From contig NZ_CP068985.1 in NCBI RefSeq assembly GCF_019397265.1, positions 3,638,501 through 3,702,500 of the forward strand: a stretch of DNA of 64,000 nt, read 5' to 3'. The number at the start of each line of letters is the position of its first letter. Position 1 is the stretch's first letter. This document shows, in pieces, positions 53,909 to 63,519 of the stretch. The translations under genes were made by a program, and so were the position numbers. This DNA is from Nonomuraea coxensis DSM 45129. GTDB lineage: Bacteria > Actinomycetota > Actinomycetes > Streptosporangiales > Streptosporangiaceae. The notes under the pieces are model-generated. The model saw nothing but the letters and a program-made list of their open reading frames with translations. It was not told the origin of the DNA and made no database searches.

Positions 53909-55201
53909 TCAGAACGGAATGCTTTGTTCCACTCGGTCGCCGGTCAGGAGCCGCGTCAGGACGCGGACGCCGAACTCCAGGCCCTCCACCGGCACCCGCT
54001 CGTCCTTGCCGTGGAACATGCCGAAGTAGTCCAGGTCGGGCCGCAGCATCAGCGGGGCGAAGCCGTAGCCCTTGATGCCGATCCTGGCGAACGACTTGGC
54101 GTCCGTCCCGCCCGCCATCACGTACGGCACCGGCCGGGCGAGCGGATCCTCGGCCATCAGCGCCCCCGCCAGCTCGTCGAAGAACGCCGACGGGTACGGC
54201 GCGTCCGGCGCGTCCTCCAGGTTGACGAACTCGCGGGTGACCTTCGCCCCGAGCAGCTCGTCGATCGTGTCCAGGAACTCCTCGCGCAGCCCCGGCAGGT
54301 AACGCCCGTCCACGTGCGCCTCCGCCGTCGAGGGGACGACGTTCACCTTGTAGCCGGCGTCCAGCATGGTGGGGTTGGCCGAGTTGCGGATCTGGCTCCT
54401 GAACAGGCCACCGAGCGGGCCGAGCCGGGCCGCCTCCTCGTCCAGCCGGTCCAGGTCCACGGGCCGGCCGGTGATCTCGCCGAGCTCCTCCAGCAGCGCG
54501 GCCACCGACGGCGTCAGCCGTACCGGCCAGCGGTAGGAGGCGATCCTGGACAGGGCGTGCACGAGCGTGGCCACCGGGTTGTCCACCGGCGGGCGCGAGC
54601 CGTGCCCGGCCACGCCGTGCGCGGTCAGCCTCATCCAGGCGGTGCCGCGCTCGCCCACCGCGATCGGGTACACCCGGCGCCCGCCGGAGTCCACGCTGAA
54701 CCCGCCGGACTCGCTGATCGCCTCGCTCACCCCGTCGAACAGCTCGCGGTGCTCGGTGACCGCGTGCCGCGAGCCGTGGTCGCCGGTCGCCTCCTCGTCG
54801 GCCAGGAACGCGAGCACCAGGTCCCGCCTCGGCCGTTCGCCGCGCGCCGCCATGCCGAGCACGGCCGCCAGCGTCATCGCGCACGAGCCCTTCATGTCGA
54901 CCGCGCCGCGCCCGTACACGCAGCCGTCCACGATCTCGCCCGAGAACGGATGCATCCGCCACTCGGCCGGGTCGGCCGGCACCACGTCCAGGTGGCCGTG
55001 GACGAGCAGCGCGTCCGGCGAGTCGCCGGCGATCCTCGCGACGACCGTGGTCCGCTTCGGCGCCGCCTCGAACACGACCGGCTCCAGGCCGGCGTCGGCC
55101 AGCAGGGTGGCGGTGTACTCGGCCGCCGGGCGTTCCCCGGAACCCGGATTGGTGGTGTCGAACCTGATCAGATCCGAGCAGATCTCGGCGACGCTCTTCA
55201 C
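53909..55201 (-). CDS. M20-family metallopeptidase
   Basis: A 430-residue peptidase of the M20/M25/M40 group. The metal-binding and catalytic motifs are ALLVHGHLDVVPADPAEWRM (His and Asp), CVYGRGAVDMKGSCAMTLAA (bridging Asp), LVLAFLADEEATGDHGSRHA (catalytic Glu and metal Glu) and MFHGKDERVPVEGLEFGVRV (last His). The dimerisation lid carries AHGVAGHGSRPPVDNPVATL. It removes amino acids from short peptides or acylated amino acids. Its GTG overlaps the S9 peptidase stop (GTGA), so the two are coupled. Confidence 0.93.
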   Translation of the reverse strand: MKSVAEICSDLIRFDTTNPGSGERPAAEYTATLLADAGLEPVVFEAAPKRTTVVARIAGDSPDALLVHGHLDVVPADPAEWRMHPFSGEIVDGCVYGRGAVDMKGSCAMTLAAVLGMAARGERPRRDLVLAFLADEEATGDHGSRHAVTEHRELFDGVSEAISESGGFSVDSGGRRVYPIAVGERGTAWMRLTAHGVAGHGSRPPVDNPVATLVHALSRIASYRWPVRLTPSVAALLEELGEITGRPVDLDRLDEEAARLGPLGGLFRSQIRNSANPTMLDAGYKVNVVPSTAEAHVDGRYLPGLREEFLDTIDELLGAKVTREFVNLEDAPDAPYPSAFFDELAGALMAEDPLARPVPYVMAGGTDAKSFARIGIKGYGFAPLMLRPDLDYFGMFHGKDERVPVEGLEFGVRVLTRLLTGDRVEQSIPF

Positions 55202-57060
55202 ACTCGTCCCTTCAGGGTCAGCGGCGGCACCTCGGGCGTCTCCATGCCGAAGATCAGCCCGTAGAAGGCCAGCTCGGCCTCCAGTGCCGCGACGATGGTC
55301 TCCTCCCTGCGCCAGCCGTGCTGCTCGCCGGGGAAGGTCAGCAGGGCCCACTCCTTGCCGTGCCGGTCCAGCTCTGCGGTGAAGCGCTCGGCCTGGCTCA
55401 CGTCCACGATGGCGTCCTCCAGGCCGTGCAGCATCAGGCACGGGCCCGAGGCGCGGCCGGCGTTGAGCAGCGGCGAGCGCTCGGTGTAGCGCTGCCGGGT
55501 CTCCGGCAGCGGGCCCACCAGGCCGTCCAGGTAGCGGGACTCGAAGTCGTGGGTCTCGGCCGCCCAGCTCTCCGGATCGGTGATCGCGTAGTGGGCGACG
55601 CCGCCCGCGAACACGTCGCTGTGCACCAGCGCGGCGACCGTCGTCCAGCCGCCCGCGCTACCGCCGCGGATCGCCAGCCTGGCGGCGTCCGCGCGGCCCA
55701 GCTCGACCAGGCCGCGGGCCACCCTGGCGCAGTCCTGCACGTCCACCACGCCCCACTGGTGGCGCAGCCGCTCCCGGTAGGCGCGGCCGTAGCCGGTCGA
55801 GCCGCCGTAGTTGACGACGGCGACGCCGATGCCTCGGCTGGTGAAGTAGGCGATCTCCAGGTCGAGCACGATCGGCATGTGGCCGGTGGGCCCGCCGTGC
55901 ACGAAGATCACGTACGGGGCCGGCCCCGCGGGCGCCCCTGACGGCGGGTAGAGGTGCGCGTGCACGCCCTCGACCGTCACCGCCTCCGGGGTGGGCAGCA
56001 GCGCCCGGTCCGGCAGCGGCTTGGGCGCCGAGACGACCTCGCGCCCGCCGCCGTCCAGGCCGAGCAGCACGACCTCCATCGGCGTGTACGGCGTCGCCGC
56101 CACCCCGGCGACCCGCCCGTCCGCCACCGACACGGTCGAGACCCAGTGCGTCGCCTCCCCGCCGATCTCGCGCAGCTCGCCGCTCCCCGGGTCGAGCACG
56201 CCGAGCCTGCGCCGGTCGGCCGTGCCGTACAGAACCGCCGGCCGCCCGTCCGCCGCCACGGCGAAGAACGACATGCCCGGCTTCCAGGTGGCCGCGCCGA
56301 ACTCCGACTCCATCGGCGTGAGGTTGACCGAGGGGGAGCCGCCGAGCGGCACGAGGTGGAGGTTCCACCAGCCGGTGGGGTCCGTCACCGCGTACAGGCT
56401 CGCCCCGTCGCGCCACTCCGCCTGGGCCACCGACTCGCGCGGGCCGCCGGCCACCACGCGGTGCGGGCCCGCCGTGCCGTCCGCGCCGAGCGGGGCGACG
56501 CACAGCTCGGTGCCGTCCCACGGCATGGCCGGGTGGTCCCAGCCGATCCAGCAGACGTGCCGGCCGTCCGGCGACAGGCGGGGGTTCATGAGGAAGTGCT
56601 GGGCCTTCGCGACCACCCGGACCTCGCCGCCCGCCAGCGGCACCGCCACCAGGTCGCGGACGTCGTCCACCTCGCGCACCGCCCACACCTCGTCGCGGCC
56701 CGGCGGCAGGTACAGGTCGGCGTACCTTGCGGGGCCCTCCGGGGTGAGCGGGACCGGGGCGGCCTCGCCGTCGCGGCGGTAGAGGCGTTGGTCGGCCCAG
56801 TTCGTGAAGACCAGGCCGCCGCCGGGCAGCGGGCGCCAGGAACGGCCGCCGTACTCGACCACCCGGTTGCGGGCGTTCCAGCCGGGCGGCAGCGCGTCCG
56901 TGCGCGTCCCGTCCGGCAGCCGGCGCACCACGCATCTGCGGCCGTCCTCGTGGGGACGCGGCTCGTCCCACCACACCTCGACGCCGGCGGGCGTGGCCAC
57001 CGCCTCCACCCACTGGGGGCCGCCGTCGGTACGGGCCACGTCGATCGGTCGAATGCTCAT
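55198..57060 (-). CDS. S9-family serine peptidase (acylaminoacyl/oligopeptidase type)
   Basis: About 620 residues. An N-terminal seven-bladed beta-propeller of about 350 residues (with FLMNPRLSPDGRHVCWIGWD) is followed by a hydrolase domain. The catalytic Ser lies in LAIRGGSAGGWTTVAALVHS, Asp in MLHGLEDAIVDVSQAERFTA and His in FPGEQHGWRREETIVAALEA. VIFVHGGPTGHMP forms the oxyanion side. These enzymes cut short peptides in the cytoplasm. ATG 57060 follows a GGTGAG site and lies four bases after the C39 peptidase stop. With the M20 and C39 genes it forms a peptide-degrading operon. Confidence 0.95.
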   Translation of the reverse strand: MSIRPIDVARTDGGPQWVEAVATPAGVEVWWDEPRPHEDGRRCVVRRLPDGTRTDALPPGWNARNRVVEYGGRSWRPLPGGGLVFTNWADQRLYRRDGEAAPVPLTPEGPARYADLYLPPGRDEVWAVREVDDVRDLVAVPLAGGEVRVVAKAQHFLMNPRLSPDGRHVCWIGWDHPAMPWDGTELCVAPLGADGTAGPHRVVAGGPRESVAQAEWRDGASLYAVTDPTGWWNLHLVPLGGSPSVNLTPMESEFGAATWKPGMSFFAVAADGRPAVLYGTADRRRLGVLDPGSGELREIGGEATHWVSTVSVADGRVAGVAATPYTPMEVVLLGLDGGGREVVSAPKPLPDRALLPTPEAVTVEGVHAHLYPPSGAPAGPAPYVIFVHGGPTGHMPIVLDLEIAYFTSRGIGVAVVNYGGSTGYGRAYRERLRHQWGVVDVQDCARVARGLVELGRADAARLAIRGGSAGGWTTVAALVHSDVFAGGVAHYAITDPESWAAETHDFESRYLDGLVGPLPETRQRYTERSPLLNAGRASGPCLMLHGLEDAIVDVSQAERFTAELDRHGKEWALLTFPGEQHGWRREETIVAALEAELAFYGLIFGMETPEVPPLTLKGRV

Positions 57061-57064
57061 CAAC

Positions 57065-58138
57065 TCACCAATTGCCATCACTACTGTAGGGAAGGGAATG
57101 ATCGGGCGGATGCAGCACGTACGCGATGCCGCCGCTGCCCGATCCCCGCAGCCACACGTTCTCGAACGCGGCCCGCGGATACACCCGCCGCACCTCGCCG
57201 TCGGGCACGGCCGGGTCGTTCACGACCACGTCGCCGGCCGCCGTGAAGCCGACGACGACGTGGATGTGGCCGTTCGTGGAGTAGCCGGAGCCGGGCAGCT
57301 CGTGCGCCTTGAACGACTGCGACGTGATCACCGGGATCCCGGCCCTGACGAACAGCTCCAGCTCCGCCGCCGAGCGCAGCCGCGTCACGAACCCGGCCAG
57401 CCCGTAACGGCCCGCGTAGGCCACGTTGAACGGCCAGTTGCCGGTGCCCTGGTAGCTCTCGTCGTAGGCGCCCATGGCCGCGTGGTCCACCGACGGGGCC
57501 GGGTCGCCGGCCCCCACCCACGCCAGCTCATCGGGGCCGGGGCCGCGGCCCCAGTAGCCGAGCACCATGGCCACCGACGCCGGGCCGCACCAGTTCGCGC
57601 CGCCGCCGTCGAAGCGCGGATGGTGCCCGGCGTGCGCGTGCTGCCAGTGCCGCGGCACGGCCAGCTCCACCGGCTCGGCGGCGAGCGGCGCGCTCGGCGT
57701 GGGCGGGCGGAGCGGCACGGCCGAGGCCATCACGCCCAGCCCGGTCACCCGCGCCGGGCCGTGCCGGACGATCCGCACCTGGTAGGCGGTCACCGGCCGC
57801 CGCGCCACGAACGTGTCCACCGCCACGTCGCCGTCCTCGTCCCCCTGGCCGGGCACCGACGTGCGGGGAGCGCCCTGTTCGGACCAGCGCCCCATCACGT
57901 ACCACTTGGTACGGGCCCCTGACGGGACCCTGGCCCGAAGCGCGACCTCGATCCACGCGCCCGGCGGGGTGCGCGCGGTCCACGAGGGCACGAGCTGGGT
58001 GGCGGGGAAGCCGATCTCGCGTTCCTCGCCGATCCACACGTCGCCCGCCGTCGTGGCGCCCGGGTCGCCCGCCGCTGGGGGCACGGCGAAGCGGGCGAAG
58101 GAGACGCGGGCGAGATCGACGGTGAGCACCAGGCACAT
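57065..58138 (-). CDS. C39-like papain-fold peptidase
   Basis: A 357-residue protein. The C-terminal 200 residues form a C39-like domain: Cys in GANWCGPASVAMVLGYWGRG, the middle GNWPFNVAYAGRYGLAGFVT and the His/Asn pair in NGHIHVVVGFTAAGDVVVND. The N-terminal 150 residues form a beta-rich domain of unknown role. There is no signal peptide, so it works inside the cell or is exported by another route. It is the first gene of the C39-S9-M20 operon and is divergent from the SWIM gene. The start at ATG 58138 is tentative. Confidence 0.82.
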   Translation of the reverse strand: MCLVLTVDLARVSFARFAVPPAAGDPGATTAGDVWIGEEREIGFPATQLVPSWTARTPPGAWIEVALRARVPSGARTKWYVMGRWSEQGAPRTSVPGQGDEDGDVAVDTFVARRPVTAYQVRIVRHGPARVTGLGVMASAVPLRPPTPSAPLAAEPVELAVPRHWQHAHAGHHPRFDGGGANWCGPASVAMVLGYWGRGPGPDELAWVGAGDPAPSVDHAAMGAYDESYQGTGNWPFNVAYAGRYGLAGFVTRLRSAAELELFVRAGIPVITSQSFKAHELPGSGYSTNGHIHVVVGFTAAGDVVVNDPAVPDGEVRRVYPRAAFENVWLRGSGSGGIAYVLHPPDHSLPYSSDGNW

Positions 58139-58247
58139 TGTGGTTTCGTCCCTGGATGCCGCACATCGGATGGTTTACGTACCGGCCTGGGCGGGGGCTC
58201 TCCACGGCGGCGGAAATGTGTCGGTGTTGATCTCTATGGTGCGGGCC

Positions 58248-59597
58248 ATGACTCAAGCCGTACAGGCCTACTCCTACGCGGGCCCCTCCACGCTGGCCGA
58301 CGGCAGGCTCGGCCTCTCGACCTCCGGCGGCACCGCGCTGTCCGGGCCGCAGGCGCACCCCCGCTTCTTCAGCGGCCTGCTCACCCACGCCGCCCCGGCC
58401 GCCGCCGGGCTGCTGGCCGTCGCCGACGTCGCGCTCACCCGCTACCACCAGCCCCGGCCCGGCTGGACCCGCGACCCGGTGGTGACCTGCGACGGCGACC
58501 GGCTCAGGTTCGAGTCGTTCTCCGCCTGCGGCGGCGTCTACGCCCGCCTCGACGTGCTGGAGCTCGACGGCGACGTCCTCGACCGCGGCACATCCAACGT
58601 CGACGTCAACGGCCCGCTGCGCGAATCCCTCGCCAGGGTCGGCGGGCGCGACCCGCTCCACCTCGGCGTCGGGCCCGACGAGCTGACCGTCACCACCCTC
58701 GACGGCGCCGTGGTGGAGAAGAAGGTGCCGCTGCCGGAGCGGTGGCTGCGCGGCTTCGCCGAGGTGCAGGTGATCGCCGCCGGGTTCGACCTGCGCGCCG
58801 AGCTGGCGGGGCCGCAGGCGGTCCGCTTCCTGCGGTCCCTGCCGCGCGGCGCCCGCTCCACCGTCTGGGCCGTCCCGTCCGGGCGCGACCTGCGCCTCTC
58901 CTCGGGGCCCGCGCGCGGCGGCGTCTGCCTGTCCGGCACCGGGCGCGTCGCCACCCTCCTGCCGCTGCTGCGCTTCGCCAAGAGGCTGCGCGTGTACGGG
59001 CCCGCCGACGGCTCCTCCACCGCCGGCGCCTGGGAGCTGGAGCTGCCCGGCATGCGCTACACCCTCGCCGTCTCGCCCGAGCCGTGGCGCGGCTTCTCCG
59101 GCGAGGGCGCCGTCCTGTCCGACCTCGCCACCGACGAGGCCGCCGGCGACGCCGACCTGGTCGGCATGCTGCTCAACTTCGAGCCGACGGTCGAGCTCGG
59201 CCTGCTCGCCGACCGCTCCGGCCTGCCCGCCGAGCGCGTCCGCGCCGCCCTCACCCAGCTCGGCGTATCCGGGCGCGTCGGCTACGACCTGCACGAGGCC
59301 GCCCACTTCCACCGCGAGCTGCCGTACGACCGCGACCAGGTCGCCCAGCTCAACCCCCGCCTGACCGCCGCCCGCCGGCTGGTCGCTGCCGGCGCGGTGC
59401 GGCTCATGGGCGACACGGCCGAGGTCACCACGGACGGCGGCGTGCGGCGGGTGCGCATCGAGTCCGGCGCGTGCACCTGCCCCTGGTGGTGGGACCACCA
59501 GGGGTCGCGCGGCCCCTGCAAGCACGTCCTCGCCGCGCGCATCGCCGCCCGCCCCACCACCCCCGCCGAACCCGTCCCGTCCGAGGCCACCCCATGA
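58248..59597 (+). CDS. SWIM zinc-finger protein
   Basis: A 449-residue protein. The C-terminal SWIM motif is RRVRIESGACTCPWWWDHQG followed by SRGPCKHVLAA, the CxC...CxH zinc-binding pattern. The N-terminal 400 residues form a beta-rich region of unknown fold (SYAGPSTLADGRLGLSTSGG at the start), typical of actinobacterial SWIM proteins that accompany DUF6493. SWIM domains bind DNA or proteins. Its TGA overlaps the ATG of the DUF6493 gene (ATGA), so the two products are made together. ATG 58248 is chosen. Confidence 0.9.
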   Translation: MTQAVQAYSYAGPSTLADGRLGLSTSGGTALSGPQAHPRFFSGLLTHAAPAAAGLLAVADVALTRYHQPRPGWTRDPVVTCDGDRLRFESFSACGGVYARLDVLELDGDVLDRGTSNVDVNGPLRESLARVGGRDPLHLGVGPDELTVTTLDGAVVEKKVPLPERWLRGFAEVQVIAAGFDLRAELAGPQAVRFLRSLPRGARSTVWAVPSGRDLRLSSGPARGGVCLSGTGRVATLLPLLRFAKRLRVYGPADGSSTAGAWELELPGMRYTLAVSPEPWRGFSGEGAVLSDLATDEAAGDADLVGMLLNFEPTVELGLLADRSGLPAERVRAALTQLGVSGRVGYDLHEAAHFHRELPYDRDQVAQLNPRLTAARRLVAAGAVRLMGDTAEVTTDGGVRRVRIESGACTCPWWWDHQGSRGPCKHVLAARIAARPTTPAEPVPSEATP

Positions 59598-62335
59598 CCC
59601 CCACCCACTCCCCACCCTCCCCTCCTGGGGGCCTTGCTCGGGTCGGTGGGGAAGGGGTGTGGGAGGCGGTCGGCAGCGGGGATGCGGAGCTGGTCGCCGA
59701 GCGTGTCCTGGCTCTGGACGCGGAGGGACGGAAGGCGGTGGCCGCGGCTCTCCCGGGCCGTCTCGCCGTGGCACGGCGCCGCGCGGTGACCGTCGCCCCA
59801 GGCGACGAGACCTGGATCGACCCCATGCGCGTCGCCGGCGCGGGCGCCATCTCCGGTGCCGCCGCCACCGTGGCCTGGCTCAACCGCCGCGACTTCCAGG
59901 ACCGCCGGCACGAGGCCCCCGACGCCACCCCCGTCCTGGTGCGGGTCCTGTCGGCCCGCCCGCCCGCCTGGCAGGCCGACTTCGCCACCCGCGCCGCGCT
60001 CAGGCTCCCCGGCCGCCGCGGCGGCCACCGCCGCTCCGGCGACCTGGGCGCCCTGGTCCTCGCCATGCTGCGCCACACCGGCGTCACCCCGCCGGCGCAC
60101 GACCCGCTCGTGGTCGAGTGGGCCGCGCGCCCGCCCACCGCCTCCCAGCTCGGCCGCGACCCGCTCCTCGGCCACCTCCTGCCCCGGCTGTTCGAGGCGG
60201 ACGGCGTCGGCAGGGCGCTGCGCGACGAACGCGGCGACCGTTCCGCCTCCGGCGCCTGGCTCGCCGCGCTCACGACCCTGGCCGGCGACGGCGGGATCGG
60301 CCGCGACCTGCTGCTCGACGGCTGCGTACACCGTTTCCTGCGCGGCGGCCCCGTCGTCGGCCTGCGCTTCTTCGCCCGCCTGCACGAACGGCTGGAGCCC
60401 ACCTACGACGAGGTGCACGCGCGCGCCCACGCCTACCTGCGCCTGCTCACCGCCGCGCCCGGCTCGGTCGCCGACCTGGCGCTGCGGCACCTGCGGCGGC
60501 TCGCCGGCCTCGGCCACCAGGACGTGGGGGAGGCGGTGCGGGCGCTGCTGTCCCGCCCGGAACGCAGGCTGGTGACGGCCGGGCTCGCCTGGCTCGACGA
60601 GTACGCGAGCGACCGCGACGCCGGGCTGGACACGTTCGCGCCCGCGCTGGCGAACGCCTTCCGCTGCCCGTCGGCCGACGTCCAGGGGCGGGCGGTGCGG
60701 CTGGCGGTCACGCACGCCAGGCATTTCGGCCCCGAGGGGGTCGCGGCCGTACGGGCCGGAGCCAGGGTGCTGCCCCAGGACCTCGCGGAGACCCTGGCGG
60801 CGGCGTTCGGCGGTGCGGCGCACGCGGGGGCGCGGCGGGAGCACGACGGCTTCGCCCCCGTCCCGCTGCCCGCCCCCCGGCCCCTGCCGCCGCTGCCGCC
60901 CGCGCCCCGTACCGCCGCCGACCTCGCGGACATCCCTCATCGCGACTCGTGGCCGGCCATGGAGCTGTGGCTGGCGGGCGTCGTCCGGCTGCACGGCGAG
61001 GACCCCGGCGGCCTCGCGACGGCCCTGGCCGTACGCGCCGCCAGGAGGACGGCAACCGGCGGCCCCCGCGACGGGATCGAGGCGTGCTCGGAGACGATCC
61101 TCGCCTGCCTCGCGGACGCGCCCGCCGACCGACCTGGGGGCGGGGCCGCGGGAGCCCCTGCGGACGGCCTTCCGCGGGGGCTCTCCGGTGAACCCCTGGA
61201 CGACGGGGCTGTGGGCGCACCCGGCGCCGGGGCCCGCTTGCCCGCGCCGTACCTGTTGCTGCTGCGTCGCTGGGCCGAGGTCCGTGACGGGCTGCGTGCG
61301 GGGACGTTGCCGCCGTTCCTGCTCGCCGAGCCCACCGAGCCGACGGGCCACATCGACCCCGCCGAGCTGGTGACCCGGTTGGAGGACTACGAGCGCGCGG
61401 ACGTCCAGGTCATGCCCGCCGACCTGCAGCAGGCCCTGCTCCGGTTGCCGCGCGCCGTACCGCCCGAGGTGGTGGCCCGGGCACGGGCGCTCGCCTCGAC
61501 GGCGGGACGCGCGGCGGCCCGATGGATGGACGGCGCCCGCCCGGCGCCGCTGACCGCCGTCGCATGGCCGGGCGAACAGCCGGGCGAACAGCCGGGCGAA
61601 CGGCAGGGGGAACGGCTGGACGGGCTCGTGGCGCGCATCCGCGCCGACGCCACCGGGCTGCCGCTGATCGACCTGCTGTTCGCCGATCCCGAGCCCCGCC
61701 CGGACGAGGAGCACGCCGGCGGCTGCCTGCCGTGGTGGCCGTACGTCATGCCGTCGGACCGGGAGGTGGCCGCGCAGCACTACCTGCCCTGGCTGCGCCT
61801 GGCCGGGACGCCGGGGCGCGAGGACGTCGGGCCGGGGGAGGCGCTGGCGCTCGCGGCGAGCGGCGGGCCGCCGGGGGAGGGGGTCGCCCTCGTGCTCGCC
61901 CACGTCGTCGCGGACCGGCCCCGGGGCGGCGCTCCGGAGCGGCGGGCCGCGCCGGTGGTGGAGCTGGCCGCGCGCGGCGAACTGGACGGGGCCGGGCTCG
62001 GGCGGCAGCTCGGCCGGCTGCTGCGCGGGGGATGGCGCAAGCCGGGCCCGGTGCTGGAGACGCTGGAGGCCGCGGCGGCGCTGGGGGCGCACCGGCAGGT
62101 GTGGGAGGTCGTGACGGGGTTGCTGGAAACGTTCCTGCCGGGGCCCGAGGAGCGGCCGGCCGCGCGGCACGCGCAGGTGCTCGGCTTCGCCCTGCGCGCG
62201 GCACGGTGGGCAGAGGCGCGCGGGCCGGTGCCGTGCGTGGCGGAGGCCGCCGCGCGCCGGGCGTCGAACAACTTCGTACGCGAGGCGCGGCGGCTCCACA
62301 CCTACCTGACGCGACGCGGCCCGCACCGGGCCTGA
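59594..62335 (+). CDS. DUF6493-family protein, large helical repeat
   Basis: A 913-residue protein dominated by helices of HEAT-like type: LLTAAPGSVADLALRHLRRL, AGLAWLDEYASDRDAGLDTF and VQGRAVRLAVTHARHFGPEG. No catalytic motif is visible. A Pro-rich hinge (PLPAPRPLPPLPPAPR) separates the first and second halves. In actinobacteria DUF6493 is repeatedly found next to SWIM proteins, as here, and its function is unknown. It overlaps the SWIM gene by four bases. A PGEQPGEQPGER repeat near residue 660 marks a slippage-prone stretch. It is convergent with the AAA ATPase gene. Confidence 0.85.
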   Translation: MTPTHSPPSPPGGLARVGGEGVWEAVGSGDAELVAERVLALDAEGRKAVAAALPGRLAVARRRAVTVAPGDETWIDPMRVAGAGAISGAAATVAWLNRRDFQDRRHEAPDATPVLVRVLSARPPAWQADFATRAALRLPGRRGGHRRSGDLGALVLAMLRHTGVTPPAHDPLVVEWAARPPTASQLGRDPLLGHLLPRLFEADGVGRALRDERGDRSASGAWLAALTTLAGDGGIGRDLLLDGCVHRFLRGGPVVGLRFFARLHERLEPTYDEVHARAHAYLRLLTAAPGSVADLALRHLRRLAGLGHQDVGEAVRALLSRPERRLVTAGLAWLDEYASDRDAGLDTFAPALANAFRCPSADVQGRAVRLAVTHARHFGPEGVAAVRAGARVLPQDLAETLAAAFGGAAHAGARREHDGFAPVPLPAPRPLPPLPPAPRTAADLADIPHRDSWPAMELWLAGVVRLHGEDPGGLATALAVRAARRTATGGPRDGIEACSETILACLADAPADRPGGGAAGAPADGLPRGLSGEPLDDGAVGAPGAGARLPAPYLLLLRRWAEVRDGLRAGTLPPFLLAEPTEPTGHIDPAELVTRLEDYERADVQVMPADLQQALLRLPRAVPPEVVARARALASTAGRAAARWMDGARPAPLTAVAWPGEQPGEQPGERQGERLDGLVARIRADATGLPLIDLLFADPEPRPDEEHAGGCLPWWPYVMPSDREVAAQHYLPWLRLAGTPGREDVGPGEALALAASGGPPGEGVALVLAHVVADRPRGGAPERRAAPVVELAARGELDGAGLGRQLGRLLRGGWRKPGPVLETLEAAAALGAHRQVWEVVTGLLETFLPGPEERPAARHAQVLGFALRAARWAEARGPVPCVAEAAARRASNNFVREARRLHTYLTRRGPHRA

Positions 62336-62351
62336 CGCCCGGGTGGCGGGG

Positions 62352-63470
62352 TCAGAGGTAGAGGCCGGTGGACTCGTCGCCCTGGGCGGGGGTGAACTCG
62401 CGGCCGGCGCGCAGCGCGTACAGCTCCGCCAGGGTCGCCCCCGACGGGCCCACGCCGTCGGACCTGCCGAGCCAGGCGACGGCCTCGTCCCTGCTCAGCG
62501 GCCCCACCTCGAGCTGGGTCAGGCACCGGCCCGGACGGACGACGGCCGGGTGGAGCCGGGCGAGGTCCTCGTTGGTGGTGATGGCCACCAGCACGTCCCG
62601 GCCCTGGCCGAGCAGGCCGTCGGTCAGGTTGAGCAGCCGCGACAGGCCCTGCCCCGCCTGCGCCTTCGCGCCCGAGCTGATCAGCTCGTCGCAGTCCTCC
62701 AGGACGAGCAGCCGCCAGCGCTGCGCGTCCTCGTCGGTGTCGTAGCCGACCGCCACCTCCATCAGGTAGCCGGGCTCGTTGAACAGGCGCTCGGGGTCGA
62801 GCACGCAGTCGACCTGGCACCACTCGCGCCACTGCTTGGCGAGCGTGCGCAGCAGCGTGGTCTTGCCGGTGCCGGGCTGGCCGTGCAGCAGGATGAGCCG
62901 GCCGTTGACGTCGGCCGGGGTGATCGACATCAGCCGGTCGAGGGCGGGACGCACCTTGCCGGAGTAGTTCTGGCTGATCTCCGGCCAGGGCTGGGCGGTG
63001 ATCGGCTTCTCCGAGCGCGTGCCGCCGTGCGTGCCCCGCCACCAGAAGCCCATGTCGACGTGGTCGGCCTCGGGCACGGCCTCCTCGGCGCCCTCGATGC
63101 TCTCGCGCAGCACCGACTTGGCCAGCTCCTCGTCGACCGCCGTGACGCTGACCGTGGCCGTGCGGTTGCGGTGGCGCACCACGCGCAGCGTCCAGCCGTC
63201 GCCGCAGATGAGCCGCGACTCCGTGCCGTCCTCGACCCGCGCCGTGCGCAGCACCCGGCCGCCCTTGGGGGCGAGCGGCGCGTCGGTGCGCACGCGCTCC
63301 AGGTTCGCCAGCCGGGACCACGGCTGGGCGCCCGTCGCGAACGGCGACAGCGCCAGGGCGTCGATCACGTCGATGGCGGAGTCGGCGTCGTCGATCCAGA
63401 TGTTCATCGGAAGCTCCGAAGAGTCCGGGCTGGGGAACGGCACCTCCTTAATCACAGACATAGCGTCCAT
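62352..63470 (-). CDS. AAA-family ATPase with DUF5925 N-terminal region
   Basis: A 372-residue protein. The N-terminal half is the DUF5925 region, with VRVVRHRNRTATVSV-like beta strands and AEEAVPEADHVDMGFWWRGT. The AAA domain has Walker A RLILLHGQPGTGKTTLLRTL, Walker B WRLLVLEDCDELISSGAKAQ, the sensor-1 Asn in VLVAITTNEDLARLHPAVVR and the Arg finger RPGRC. The fold is that of the BCS1/CbxX-like unfoldases. Actinobacteria use such ATPases in poorly known stress systems. It is convergent with DUF6493, and only a possible, not a proven, partner. The start is ATG 63470 or 63461. Confidence 0.9.
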   Translation of the reverse strand: MDAMSVIKEVPFPSPDSSELPMNIWIDDADSAIDVIDALALSPFATGAQPWSRLANLERVRTDAPLAPKGGRVLRTARVEDGTESRLICGDGWTLRVVRHRNRTATVSVTAVDEELAKSVLRESIEGAEEAVPEADHVDMGFWWRGTHGGTRSEKPITAQPWPEISQNYSGKVRPALDRLMSITPADVNGRLILLHGQPGTGKTTLLRTLAKQWREWCQVDCVLDPERLFNEPGYLMEVAVGYDTDEDAQRWRLLVLEDCDELISSGAKAQAGQGLSRLLNLTDGLLGQGRDVLVAITTNEDLARLHPAVVRPGRCLTQLEVGPLSRDEAVAWLGRSDGVGPSGATLAELYALRAGREFTPAQGDESTGLYL

Positions 63471-63519
63471 GATCTAGTCAGCCGGGCCCGATGTCGAAGG
63501 TTTTTGCCTGCCGATCTGG

